Shown here: in pieces, positions 24,633 through 32,106 of the stretch
Layout of the letters: each line of letters begins with the position of its first letter
Position numbering within the stretch: position 1 is the first letter of the stretch
Assembly (NCBI GenBank): GCA_910584475.1
Contig: CAJUBD010000027.1
Location: 1 to 32,577 of the forward strand
DNA: 32,577 nt
Direction of reading: 5' to 3'
Source of the DNA: an uncultured Treponema sp.
Lineage (GTDB): Bacteria; Spirochaetota; Spirochaetia; Treponematales; Treponemataceae
Program-made: the position numbers and the translations under genes
Notes under the pieces: generated by a model
What the model was told of the DNA's origin: nothing
Database searches by the model: none
What the model saw: only the letters and a program-made list of their open reading frames with translations

Positions 24633-26347
24633 GCTTCTTTCCAATATTTTTTTGCTTCTTTTTCCATTTCCGAAATCGTAGTTCGCGAAAGTTTTTCTTT
24701 TACAGGCGAAATCAAATTTGAACTCATGCTCAAATTGCGGATTCCGATTCCGGCGAGCGCGAAAAGGCTTTGCGTTTGGCCTGCCATTTCTCCGCAAACC
24801 GAAACTGGAATGCCTTCGTTTTTTGCCGCCTCCACCGTGCGCTTTATCAAAAAAAGCACGGCAGGATGAAACTCGTCGTAGAGCGGCGAAACATTCGTGT
24901 TCTCGCGGTCCACTCCGATTGTGTATTGAGTGAGGTCGTTCGTGCCGATGGAAAAAAAGTCCGCATGCTTTGCGAGCGAAGCGGCGCAGATTCCTGCGGC
25001 GGCAGTTTCAATCATTATGCCGAGCGGAGTCTTTTTGTTGAACGGAATTTTTTCGGATTCTAGTTCGTCGCAAACTTGCTTTATGATTGTCTTCGTTTGG
25101 CTTATTTGGTCTGTGTCCGTGATGAGCGGAAGCATTATGCGCAAGTCGCCGAAAACGCTCGCGCGGTAAAGGGCGCGGAGTTGCGTGCGGAAAAGTTGCG
25201 GATAGTGCAGGCTCAGTCTTATCGCGCGAAGTCCCATCAGCGGATTTTTTTCTTCGATGTTAGGCGCGTCCACAAGCCTCAAAAGTTTGTCCCCTCCCAC
25301 ATCCAATGTGCGGATTGTCACGGGCTTGCCTCGCATGATTTCGAGCACGCGCTTGTACGTTTTGAACTGTATCTCTTCTGTAACGGTTCGAATCGAGCCT
25401 TCGTCCGCGGCGTTCAATTCATTCATGAAAAGAAATTCGGTTCTGAAGAGTCCGATTCCTTCTGCGCCCTCTTGCAAAGCGAGTTCCGCTTCTTGAGGCG
25501 TGCCGATGTTAGCGTAGAGATTGAACTTCGTTCCGTCCTTTGTCTTTGCGGGAAGCGAACGGAATTGCAAAAGCGCATGTTTGCGCTCGACTTGCTTTTT
25601 TATTTTATTGATGTAATTGTCTACTGTCGTGCTGTCTGGTTCGATTATGATTTCGGATTTGTCCGCGTCAATTATTACTGTCTCGCCGCTTTTTATTTTC
25701 TTCGTGATTTTGGGAATGGCGGAAACTGCCGGAATCGAGTAGTTTCGCGCGAGGATTGCGACGTGGCTTGAAGTGCCGCCTTGAGTGAGCGCGATGCCGA
25801 TGATTTTTTTCTCCGAGAGAATCGAAAGGTCGCCCGGGCTTAATGAGTGCGCCACCAGTATACAGGATTCTGGAATTGTTTCGATGTTGAAAGGATGGAT
25901 GTCCAGCATTTCGTTTATGACGCGGGTGAAAATGTCCGTGATGTCCTGCCCGCGTTCTGCTAGATAGTCGTTGCCGCTGTCGCGCAGGCGGTTCGAGTAT
26001 TCTTCGATTTTAAGTTTTAAAATGTGCTCGACATTGAAAAGTTCTTGCTTTAAAAGGTCTTCCACTTCCTTGTTGAAAACAGGGTCTGAGAGCATCAGCG
26101 CATAAGTTTCGAAAATTTCTTTTTGTACTTTGTCCGCGTCCTTTCCTTGCAAGTTTATTTGCTCAAGCTGGATTCTTATCTGCGCGGAAACGGTGTCGCG
26201 CGCGCAAGTGTAGCGCATCCATTCCGATTCGAGCTGCTCGATCGTGATTGGCGTCTGAGGAATTATGCGCTGCGTCGGCTCGGGAATGACAAACGCCTTT
26301 CCGCTTCCTATGCCGGAAGAAATCGATGTCCCGAATAGAATGTCCAT
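24629..26347 (-). CDS. ptsI: Phosphoenolpyruvate-protein phosphotransferase (PTS enzyme I)
   Basis: Enzyme I takes phosphate from PEP onto a histidine and passes it to HPr. The 572-residue protein has the swivel-domain site TQGGTSSHVAILAR with His195 and the HPr-binding helical region at about 30-145. The PEP-binding barrel shows GIGLFRTEF, TIRTLDVGGDK, NPLMGLRAIR, FFSIGTNDLTQYT and PVSVCGEMAG (Cys518). Length is normal. No ptsH or sugar-specific EII gene is in the window, so its role could be regulatory. It heads the operon with der and has a consensus promoter adjoining its ATG. Confidence 0.97.
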   Translation of the reverse strand: MDILFGTSISSGIGSGKAFVIPEPTQRIIPQTPITIEQLESEWMRYTCARDTVSAQIRIQLEQINLQGKDADKVQKEIFETYALMLSDPVFNKEVEDLLKQELFNVEHILKLKIEEYSNRLRDSGNDYLAERGQDITDIFTRVINEMLDIHPFNIETIPESCILVAHSLSPGDLSILSEKKIIGIALTQGGTSSHVAILARNYSIPAVSAIPKITKKIKSGETVIIDADKSEIIIEPDSTTVDNYINKIKKQVERKHALLQFRSLPAKTKDGTKFNLYANIGTPQEAELALQEGAEGIGLFRTEFLFMNELNAADEGSIRTVTEEIQFKTYKRVLEIMRGKPVTIRTLDVGGDKLLRLVDAPNIEEKNPLMGLRAIRLSLHYPQLFRTQLRALYRASVFGDLRIMLPLITDTDQISQTKTIIKQVCDELESEKIPFNKKTPLGIMIETAAAGICAASLAKHADFFSIGTNDLTQYTIGVDRENTNVSPLYDEFHPAVLFLIKRTVEAAKNEGIPVSVCGEMAGQTQSLFALAGIGIRNLSMSSNLISPVKEKLSRTTISEMEKEAKKYWKEA

Positions 26348-26354
26348 ATTTTCT

Positions 26355-26383
26355 ATTATATAGAATAATCGTATTTAAGTCAA
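26355..26383 (-). promoter_or_regulatory. Consensus promoter of ptsI, leaderless layout
   Basis: On the minus strand, TTGACT (26383-26378) and TATAAT (26360-26355) are 17 bases apart. A start seven bases downstream falls at 26348, directly before the ATG at 26347. No ribosome-binding site fits between them. Confidence 0.75.
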
Positions 26384-26425
26384 ATGATGGGGCGCTATTT
26401 TCGCGCGAAGATGGCGGAGAAGTTG

Positions 26426-26489
26426 TTGCGAAATATCGCAAGTTTTGCTTTAAGCAAAACTTGGTAAGTGAAACGAAGTTTCACGACGG
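26426..26489 (+). repeat. Two-hairpin intergenic repeat, copy between ptsI and the GGDEF/EAL gene
   Basis: CAAGTTTTGCTT (26439-26450) and AAGCAAAACTTG (26452-26463) form a 12-pair stem. Then come GTAA, the stem GTGAAAC-GAA-GTTTCAC (26468-26484) and GACGG. An overlapping TTGCGA/TCGCAA pair lies just upstream (26426-26441). The order long hairpin, GTAA, short hairpin, GAC matches other copies although the stems differ in sequence. Confidence 0.7.
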
Positions 26490-26515
26490 TTGTCGCTTCC
26501 CCAGATAATTCGCGG

Positions 26516-26544
26516 TTGCAAAAATCCCAAAGCCGTGATATAAT
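26516..26544 (+). promoter_or_regulatory. Promoter of the GGDEF/EAL gene, leaderless layout
   Basis: TTGCAA (26516-26521) and TATAAT (26539-26544) are 17 bases apart. The base seven positions after the -10 box is 26551, the A of the start codon. No Shine-Dalgarno sequence is present. Confidence 0.7.
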
Positions 26545-26550
26545 ATTTCG

Positions 26551-28944
26551 ATGAAACTTTGTTACACATTGATTCTGATTTTCACGGAAATTTTAATTGC
26601 GCTTACGATTTTCAGGGTCTTTTATGTGAAGAATGGCAACCCCGCGCTTTCGCAAAAAATTCTCGATTTGCTCATCGTCGGATTTTTCACGGTCTTCCCG
26701 AACATTTTCATCTCGCATCTCACGTCCGAATTTATGGCGACGATTTTCTTTTCATGGTATTTTTGTTTCATCGACATTCTCTTGTTTTTGCTTTTGTATT
26801 TCAGCGTGGAATACGCTTTCCCGAGCGCGTCCGCTTCGCGCAGATGGTACGAGGCTTTTTACATTTTTTTTCGTTATGACATTGCGGCGTTCTTCGGCGG
26901 GAAAAAGCAGCGGACGACATTTTTCGAAAAGATTATGCTCGCGCTGTTTTTGCTGATTGTGGCGGACATCGCGCAGTTTGCGCTGAACATTTCTTCGCAC
27001 GCGGTTTTTTCGGTGGAATCGTTTTATTCGGAAGGCGGATTTTTCGCGCCCGACACCTATTACAGGATCGTTTCGTATTTTCCGTATGACGTTCACCTTT
27101 CGCTTTCTTATGTCTTGGTTCTGTTGACCCTCATCTGTCTTGTGCAAAAGACAATCCTTTCGCCGAGCCTTTACAGAATAAAATATTGGGACTTCTTGAT
27201 TTTGATTTCCATCGTGGTGATAACAAACTCTTTCTATGTCATGTTTGAACTGCCGGTGGATTTTTCCGTGATTTTTTACGGACTTGTCTGCGTTTCAATT
27301 TATTATTTTTCGTTCAATTACATTCCGAAATATTTGCAAAGGAAATCTATAGCCTGCGTCATAGAAAATATGGACAGCGGTATTTTGATTTTCGACATTG
27401 ACGATCGTTGCATTTTCATAAACGATCATGTTCGAAGGCTTTGCGAAGTAAAGGCGAATCAAGACCCGGAAATTGCCATGAGGCCGTTCCTCAACAAGTT
27501 TGTAAATTGGCAAAATTTTTCCGAGCGAGAACCTTACGAAGAAATTCGTTGCTTGAAAGTCAAAGAAAGAACGTTTTATTATAGGGTGGTTTTTTCCCGA
27601 ATTGAATCCAAAGACGGGAAATTTCTCGGAAGCTATTTTTTACTGATAGATGTCAGCGAGGAACGCAACCGCGAAAAGCGGGAACATTTTCGCAACAATC
27701 ATGATCAGCTCACAGGGCTTTACAACAAGGAATTTTTTTGCAACAAAGTCGCCGAAACGCTTGAGGCGAATCCGGACAAAAAGTATTGCATAATTTGTTC
27801 GGACATCGGAAATTTCAAATTGATAAACGAAATTTATGGAATCGCGATCGGCGACAAAATCCTGAAGCTCATCGCGCTTAATTTGCGTGAAAAGGCAGTT
27901 CCCGGAGAAGTGTACGGAAGAATCGACAACGACCGTTTCGCGATGCTTGTGCCTAAAGAGAGACTGAACATTCAAACTCTCATCGATGTTACGGATGACA
28001 TTTTCAAATACTCTTTGGACTTGACGATGATGACGGTTTGTTATTTTGGCGTTTATGAAATCGAAGACACAGACGTGCGCGTTTCTTTTATGTGCGACAG
28101 GGCGTTCGTTGCGATCAACACGATAAAGGGACAGCTGGGAAAGCAAGTGGCTTGGTATGACGCGGCTCTGCGCGACAATGTTTTGCGCGAGCAGGAATTG
28201 GTGTATCAGCTTTCGGACGCGCTTGCCGCCGAACAGATAAAAATTTATTTGCAGTCGCAGTCATTGGCTGACGGAAAGGTGGTCGGCGCGGAGGCTCTCG
28301 TTCGCTGGGAGCATCCCGATGAAGGCGTTATTTCGCCCGGTGAATTTATTCCGCTTTTTGAAAAGAACGGAATGATTACGAAAATAGACTGCTATGTCTG
28401 GCGGCTGGCATTCAAAAAACTTGCCGAATGGAAAAACGCCGGTCGCGAAGACTTTTATATTTCTGTCAATGTTTCTTCCAAGGATTTCTATCTGATGGAC
28501 ATTCAACAGGAACTCAGCGGACTGTTGAGCGAGTTTAAAGTCAATCCGAAAAATTTTCACATCGAAATTACCGAATCCGTAATGATGATGGATTTGGAAA
28601 GGCAGATAAAATTCATCGAACAATTGCGCGACTTGGGCTTCGTGATTGAGATCGGAGATTTCGGCACGGACTATTCTTCGTTGAAAATCTTGCGCGAATG
28701 CAATATCGAAATCCTGAAACTTGACATTGGCTTTTTGGTGGACACGAACTTTTCTCGGAACGCGCATATAATCATGAAACAACTTGTCGAAATCGCTCAC
28801 GGTCTGGGAATGAAGATTGTCGCCAAGGGAATCGAGCAAAAGGAGCAGGTGGAACTTTTGGACACTTACGGCTGCGACCTGTTCCAAGGATATTATTTTT
28901 CAAAGCCCATCGAGGCTTCTATGTTCGAGAAGATATATTTGTGA
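26551..28944 (+). CDS. 7TM-PAS-GGDEF-EAL protein with degenerate catalytic sites
   Basis: The 797-residue membrane protein has about seven N-terminal transmembrane helices (1-260), a PAS domain (about 270-380), a GGDEF domain opening with DQLTGLYNKEFF, and an EAL domain. The cyclase signature is RIDNDRF (457-463) where GGDEF would be expected, so it should not make c-di-GMP. In the EAL domain EALVRW (from 581) and EITES are intact. The DDFGTG motif is GDFGTD (Gly702) and AEGVE is AKGIE (Lys759), so metal binding for hydrolysis is doubtful. It may instead bind c-di-GMP or signal through protein contacts. Confidence 0.93.
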   Translation: MKLCYTLILIFTEILIALTIFRVFYVKNGNPALSQKILDLLIVGFFTVFPNIFISHLTSEFMATIFFSWYFCFIDILLFLLLYFSVEYAFPSASASRRWYEAFYIFFRYDIAAFFGGKKQRTTFFEKIMLALFLLIVADIAQFALNISSHAVFSVESFYSEGGFFAPDTYYRIVSYFPYDVHLSLSYVLVLLTLICLVQKTILSPSLYRIKYWDFLILISIVVITNSFYVMFELPVDFSVIFYGLVCVSIYYFSFNYIPKYLQRKSIACVIENMDSGILIFDIDDRCIFINDHVRRLCEVKANQDPEIAMRPFLNKFVNWQNFSEREPYEEIRCLKVKERTFYYRVVFSRIESKDGKFLGSYFLLIDVSEERNREKREHFRNNHDQLTGLYNKEFFCNKVAETLEANPDKKYCIICSDIGNFKLINEIYGIAIGDKILKLIALNLREKAVPGEVYGRIDNDRFAMLVPKERLNIQTLIDVTDDIFKYSLDLTMMTVCYFGVYEIEDTDVRVSFMCDRAFVAINTIKGQLGKQVAWYDAALRDNVLREQELVYQLSDALAAEQIKIYLQSQSLADGKVVGAEALVRWEHPDEGVISPGEFIPLFEKNGMITKIDCYVWRLAFKKLAEWKNAGREDFYISVNVSSKDFYLMDIQQELSGLLSEFKVNPKNFHIEITESVMMMDLERQIKFIEQLRDLGFVIEIGDFGTDYSSLKILRECNIEILKLDIGFLVDTNFSRNAHIIMKQLVEIAHGLGMKIVAKGIEQKEQVELLDTYGCDLFQGYYFSKPIEASMFEKIYL

Positions 28945-28996
28945 TTCGTGCGGAGGGTTTTATGCCCCGACGCTCTGCGTCGAGGTATGTTGATTT

Positions 28997-29464
28997 ATGA
29001 GAATGAAGAAAATTCTTTTTGTCTGCCACGGAAACATTTGCCGCTCGCCGATGGCGGAATTCGTGATGAAAAACCTCGTGAGACAGGCTGGTCTCGAAGG
29101 AAAAATCCAAGTGGATTCCGCCGCCGCCAACAATGATGAAATCGGAAACGGAATGCATCGCGGAACGCGCGCGAAACTTTCCGAAATGCGAATTCCTTTT
29201 GACGAGCACATCGCGCGGAAACTCACCGTCTCGGACGGCGAGCGCTATGACTTGATTTTGGCGATGGACAGCGAAAACTTGTATTATATGCGGCGCATCT
29301 TAAAGCCCGACGCGCACGAAAAAATCCACTTGCTTTTGGAATACGCAGGAGAAAAACGCGACATCGCCGACCCATGGTATACTGGCAATTTCGACGAGAC
29401 TTACGATGACATCGACAAAGGCTGCCGCGCGCTTTTGGAAAAGCTGAAGATAGGTAATAAGTAG
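28997..29464 (+). CDS. Low-molecular-weight protein tyrosine phosphatase family
   Basis: The 155-residue cytoplasmic enzyme has the phosphate loop C-x5-R(S) at Cys10-Arg16 (FVCHGNICRSPMAE) and the general-acid loop IADPWYTG. Size and order match the LMW-PTP/arsenate-reductase fold. Targets may be tyrosine- or arginine-phosphorylated proteins or small phosphate esters. The ATG overlaps the TGA of a 12-codon upstream frame that has its own GGAGGG and contains a CGACGC-TCT-GCGTCG hairpin. ATG 29003 is an alternative start. Confidence 0.93.
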   Translation: MRMKKILFVCHGNICRSPMAEFVMKNLVRQAGLEGKIQVDSAAANNDEIGNGMHRGTRAKLSEMRIPFDEHIARKLTVSDGERYDLILAMDSENLYYMRRILKPDAHEKIHLLLEYAGEKRDIADPWYTGNFDETYDDIDKGCRALLEKLKIGNK

Positions 29465-29476
29465 TGGGTGATGGCG

Positions 29477-29567
29477 CGAGTTTTTCTGCTTTTCTGCGCG
29501 AGGCGCAGAAAATGCGAGCCTTTCGGCGAGCAAAGGAAAACTCGTAAGCAACGCGGAGCGTTGCGAC
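29477..29567 (+). repeat. Two-hairpin intergenic repeat, copy after the phosphatase gene
   Basis: Outer arms CGAGTTTT (29477-29484) and AAAACTCG (29537-29544) enclose a ten-pair hairpin TTTTCTGCGC-GAG-GCGCAGAAAA (29490-29512). Then come TAA and the stem GCAACGC-GGA-GCGTTGC (29548-29564), ending in GAC. It lies between convergent genes and could stop transcription from both sides. Confidence 0.7.
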
Positions 29568-29585
29568 AGTAATGCAATCTGTCTT

Positions 29586-30212
29586 CTACAGCCGCACGCT
29601 CTTCGCCCATTCCGCGTAAATCTTTTGGTATTTTTCGCGGAACTTCTGCGTGTCGTTCGAAAAATTCACGCTGCCGTTTTTCGTCGCCCAGCAGATTTGG
29701 AACGAATCCGTATCCACATTGAGCGGAACGAGGCTCGTTATGCGACGCGACGATTTGTCGTAGGCGAAGTCGATTCCTTCCACGGCTTTTTTCCCCGCGA
29801 TTGCCACGCTGATTTCGTCGCGCTTCGAGTCGATTCCCGAAAGCACGAAAATGCCGGGGTCGGCGGCAAAGCCCACGATGTGGAAAGTCAAGTCATGGAT
29901 GGAGTAGGGAACGTCGCTCGGTATCTTGATTTTCAATTCCGTCGTATCAAAATTATAACTGTAATTTTTTTCGCTCAAAGTAAAACGCTCGCGGCTCATC
30001 GGATGGATTCCCGTCACTTCGATTATCTTGTTGAAAACGAGCACGGTGGAAATGTTTCCCGTCGCGTTGTTCACGCCAGTGTTGACGTAGGTTTTCACGC
30101 CGTCGGATTTTTCTTCGGCAGGAATTTCCGCCGTTTCCTGTTGGGCAGTCTTGCATGAAAAAAACGCCATGAAAAAAACGCATGTCGCGATAAAATAAAT
30201 TTTTCTTTTCAT
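29586..30212 (-). CDS. Lipoprotein of unknown function
   Basis: This is a 208-residue predicted lipoprotein. The signal sequence IYFIATCVFFMAFFSC ends in a relaxed, spirochaete-style lipobox (FFSC). The mature part begins with a Gln/Glu/Ala linker and continues as a probable beta-sandwich (VFNKIIEVTGIHPMSRERF, ISVAIAGKKAVEGIDFAY). I recognise no family. The frame could start at TTG 30218, but ATG 30212 begins directly with the basic residues of the signal peptide. It diverges from the SGNH esterase gene across only 34 bases. Confidence 0.8.
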   Translation of the reverse strand: MKRKIYFIATCVFFMAFFSCKTAQQETAEIPAEEKSDGVKTYVNTGVNNATGNISTVLVFNKIIEVTGIHPMSRERFTLSEKNYSYNFDTTELKIKIPSDVPYSIHDLTFHIVGFAADPGIFVLSGIDSKRDEISVAIAGKKAVEGIDFAYDKSSRRITSLVPLNVDTDSFQICWATKNGSVNFSNDTQKFREKYQKIYAEWAKSVRL

Positions 30213-30246
30213 ATACAAATTTTCGGCAAAATGTTATGATTGGTTT

Positions 30247-31350
30247 ATGAGAATTTTCCCAGCAAATAAAATTCAAAACAAAAAGATTCTTGGACGCGCG
30301 GGAACTTTGAAAAATTCTATCGCGATTTTTTGGAGCGCGAGCGGCATCGAACTAAATGTTCGCGCGAGCGAACTTTGGGCTAGAATCGATTCGGACTTTT
30401 CCACGCACGAAGTTTGGATTGCAATTTTCGTGGACGGCGTGCAGACTGCCAGGCTTATGCTGAATAAAGGTACGAACGAAATTTGTATTTTCCGAAATAT
30501 GAATCCTAATGTCGCAAAAAATGTCCGCATTTACAAAGAAACGCAGGCGATGGAATGCGACGGGCGACACAAAATGGTTTTGAAAGATTTTCGTACGGAC
30601 GGAATTTTTTTGCCCGTAAAAAATGCAAGTCTGAAAATCGAGTTCATCGGCGACAGCATCACGAGCGGCGAGGGAACGGTCGGCGCGAAAATCGAGCGCG
30701 ATTGGATTTCCGCATTTTTTGGTGCGACGAGAACGTATGCGTTCAAATTGGCGCAAATGCTCGACGCGGATTTTAGCGTCATTTCGCAAAGCGGCTGGGG
30801 AACAGTGACAGGATACGACAACGACACTTCGCATGCGATTCCCGCGTATTACAAAAAAACATGCGGTCTATTGCACGGCGCGGCGAACGAAAAACTCGGC
30901 GCGCAAACTGAATGGAATTTTTATTTGTGGCAACCCGATTTGATAATCGTGAATTTGGGAACGAACGATCAGGGCGCGTTTACAAGCCCGCCTTTTTCGA
31001 AAACAAATTTCAAAATGAGACTTTGCGCGGACGGAACGCCAGAAAAAGCCAGCGCGGATTTTTTTGAAAGGGGAGTCGTGGAATTCTTAAAGCTTCTTCG
31101 TGCGAAAAATCCTGGCGCGAAAATTTTTTGGTGCTACGGAATGATGGGACGCTTGCTCGCTAAAAACATAAAAAACGCGCTTGACTTTTACAAAAGGCAA
31201 AGCGGTGACAAGAACGCGCATTTTGTTCTTTTGCCGGAAATGGATTTGAAGGAAAGAGGCGCGCTTGGTCATCCGAGCGAAGCGCAGCACGAAATTGCGG
31301 CGCGTTTTTTGTACAAGAAAATCGTGTGTTTAAAATCCATGTTAAAATAG
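30247..31350 (+). CDS. CE2-like SGNH carbohydrate esterase without signal peptide
   Basis: The 367-residue protein has an N-terminal beta-rich jelly-roll-like region (about 1-125) and a C-terminal SGNH domain: FIGDSITSGEG (Ser137), VNLGTND (Asn240) and LGHPSEAQH (His342). This two-domain order is that of CE2 acetyl-xylan/sugar esterases. The position before the His-Pro pair is Gly, not Asp, consistent with the Ser-His dyad known in CE2. No export signal is visible, so it may deacetylate imported oligosaccharides. A TATGAT box ends eight bases before the ATG, suggesting a leaderless message. Confidence 0.82.
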   Translation: MRIFPANKIQNKKILGRAGTLKNSIAIFWSASGIELNVRASELWARIDSDFSTHEVWIAIFVDGVQTARLMLNKGTNEICIFRNMNPNVAKNVRIYKETQAMECDGRHKMVLKDFRTDGIFLPVKNASLKIEFIGDSITSGEGTVGAKIERDWISAFFGATRTYAFKLAQMLDADFSVISQSGWGTVTGYDNDTSHAIPAYYKKTCGLLHGAANEKLGAQTEWNFYLWQPDLIIVNLGTNDQGAFTSPPFSKTNFKMRLCADGTPEKASADFFERGVVEFLKLLRAKNPGAKIFWCYGMMGRLLAKNIKNALDFYKRQSGDKNAHFVLLPEMDLKERGALGHPSEAQHEIAARFLYKKIVCLKSMLK

Positions 31351-31359
31351 TGTGAGGAT

Positions 31360-31530
31360 TTTAAATTCGAGTTTTGTTCTAAAATTCGTTTGTTGAATTT
31401 GCCTACAAAATGCGGGCGAATTGGCATCCTCGGAAATTGTTCTCGCAACGAGCCGCAAGGCGAAGTTTCCAGCGAATTTTTCTGCGATGCTTGATTTGCG
31501 CTATGGTTTCATACCTCGATGTTCTGCGCT
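31360..31530. repeat. Mixed repeat region between convergent genes (copy C)
   Basis: This gene-free stretch holds a CGAGTTTT...AAAATTCG hairpin (31369-31389). A reverse-strand TTTCCGAGGATGC / AATTCGCCC element (31411-31439) corresponds to 15971-15998. The hairpins CTCG-CAA-CGAG and GCC-GCAA-GGC (31441-31465) lie between its halves. The hairpin CTCGTTGCGAG (minus strand) is identical to one at 15795-15807. It looks like one element carrying a two-hairpin insert. Confidence 0.5.
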
Positions 31531-31536
31531 TCCGCC

Positions 31537-32106
31537 TTACAAATCGTAAGTCTTCAGAATGTTTTGCGCGGTGACGATTCGGCTTTGCCGCAAGTCCATC
31601 GACTGCTTTTCGATGTAGTGGTGCGCCTGTTGCTCGCTCATTTCCAAACGCTGAATCAAAATGCATTTCGCGCGGTCAACGATTCGCACTTCGGAAATTT
31701 TTTGCTGCAATTTTTTGTTTTCGTCTTCAAGGCGCATCACGCGCTTTCGGCTGGCGGTGAGAAGTTTCGCGGCCTGATAAAAAAATTCGGGGCTGATTGG
31801 CTTGGGCAAAACAAAGACGCCAGCGTCCTCGACATTCGCGTTTACGTCATCAAGAATTTCTGAATTTACGATTAAAATTATTCCCGCGTCGGTGGATTCT
31901 GCGGCGTGCAAGGCGAGGTCGTCGCCGAGTTCGTCGGGGAGGGGAGTGTCGATGATGATGAGGTCGTATTGCGCGTCGAGCAAATCGCGCCTTGCCTGCG
32001 CTCCGTTTTGAATCGTGGAAACGCGAGAAAATTTCTGCGAGCCAAGCAAGCCTGAAATTATTTGCAGAGTCGCGCTTGTGTTTGAAACTATGAGGACGCT
32101 TTCCAT
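31537..32106 (-). CDS. ANTAR-domain regulator with a receiver-like domain
   Basis: The 189-residue protein has an N-terminal receiver-like fold (1-120) with Asp53 in IIIDTPLPDELG and a Lys in VLPKPIS. It ends in an ANTAR RNA-binding domain (about 130-185) reading VRIVDRAKCILIQRLEMSEQQAH. ANTAR proteins bind two-hairpin RNA sites and prevent transcription termination. The acidic pair expected after strand 1 is replaced (VLIVSNTSA), so phosphorylation may be weak or absent. The ATG overlaps the glutamine synthetase stop by one base (TAATG), so the two are co-translated and a nitrogen role is likely. Confidence 0.9.
   Translation of the reverse strand: MESVLIVSNTSATLQIISGLLGSQKFSRVSTIQNGAQARRDLLDAQYDLIIIDTPLPDELGDDLALHAAESTDAGIILIVNSEILDDVNANVEDAGVFVLPKPISPEFFYQAAKLLTASRKRVMRLEDENKKLQQKISEVRIVDRAKCILIQRLEMSEQQAHHYIEKQSMDLRQSRIVTAQNILKTYDL

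Noticed and set aside
24633..24797. N-terminal extension of der
   Set aside because: It overlaps the ptsI coding end in another frame; ATG 24632 has a ribosome site.
25380..25400. GGTTCGAATC string resembling a tRNA T-arm
   Set aside because: It lies inside ptsI with no acceptor, D or anticodon arms around it.
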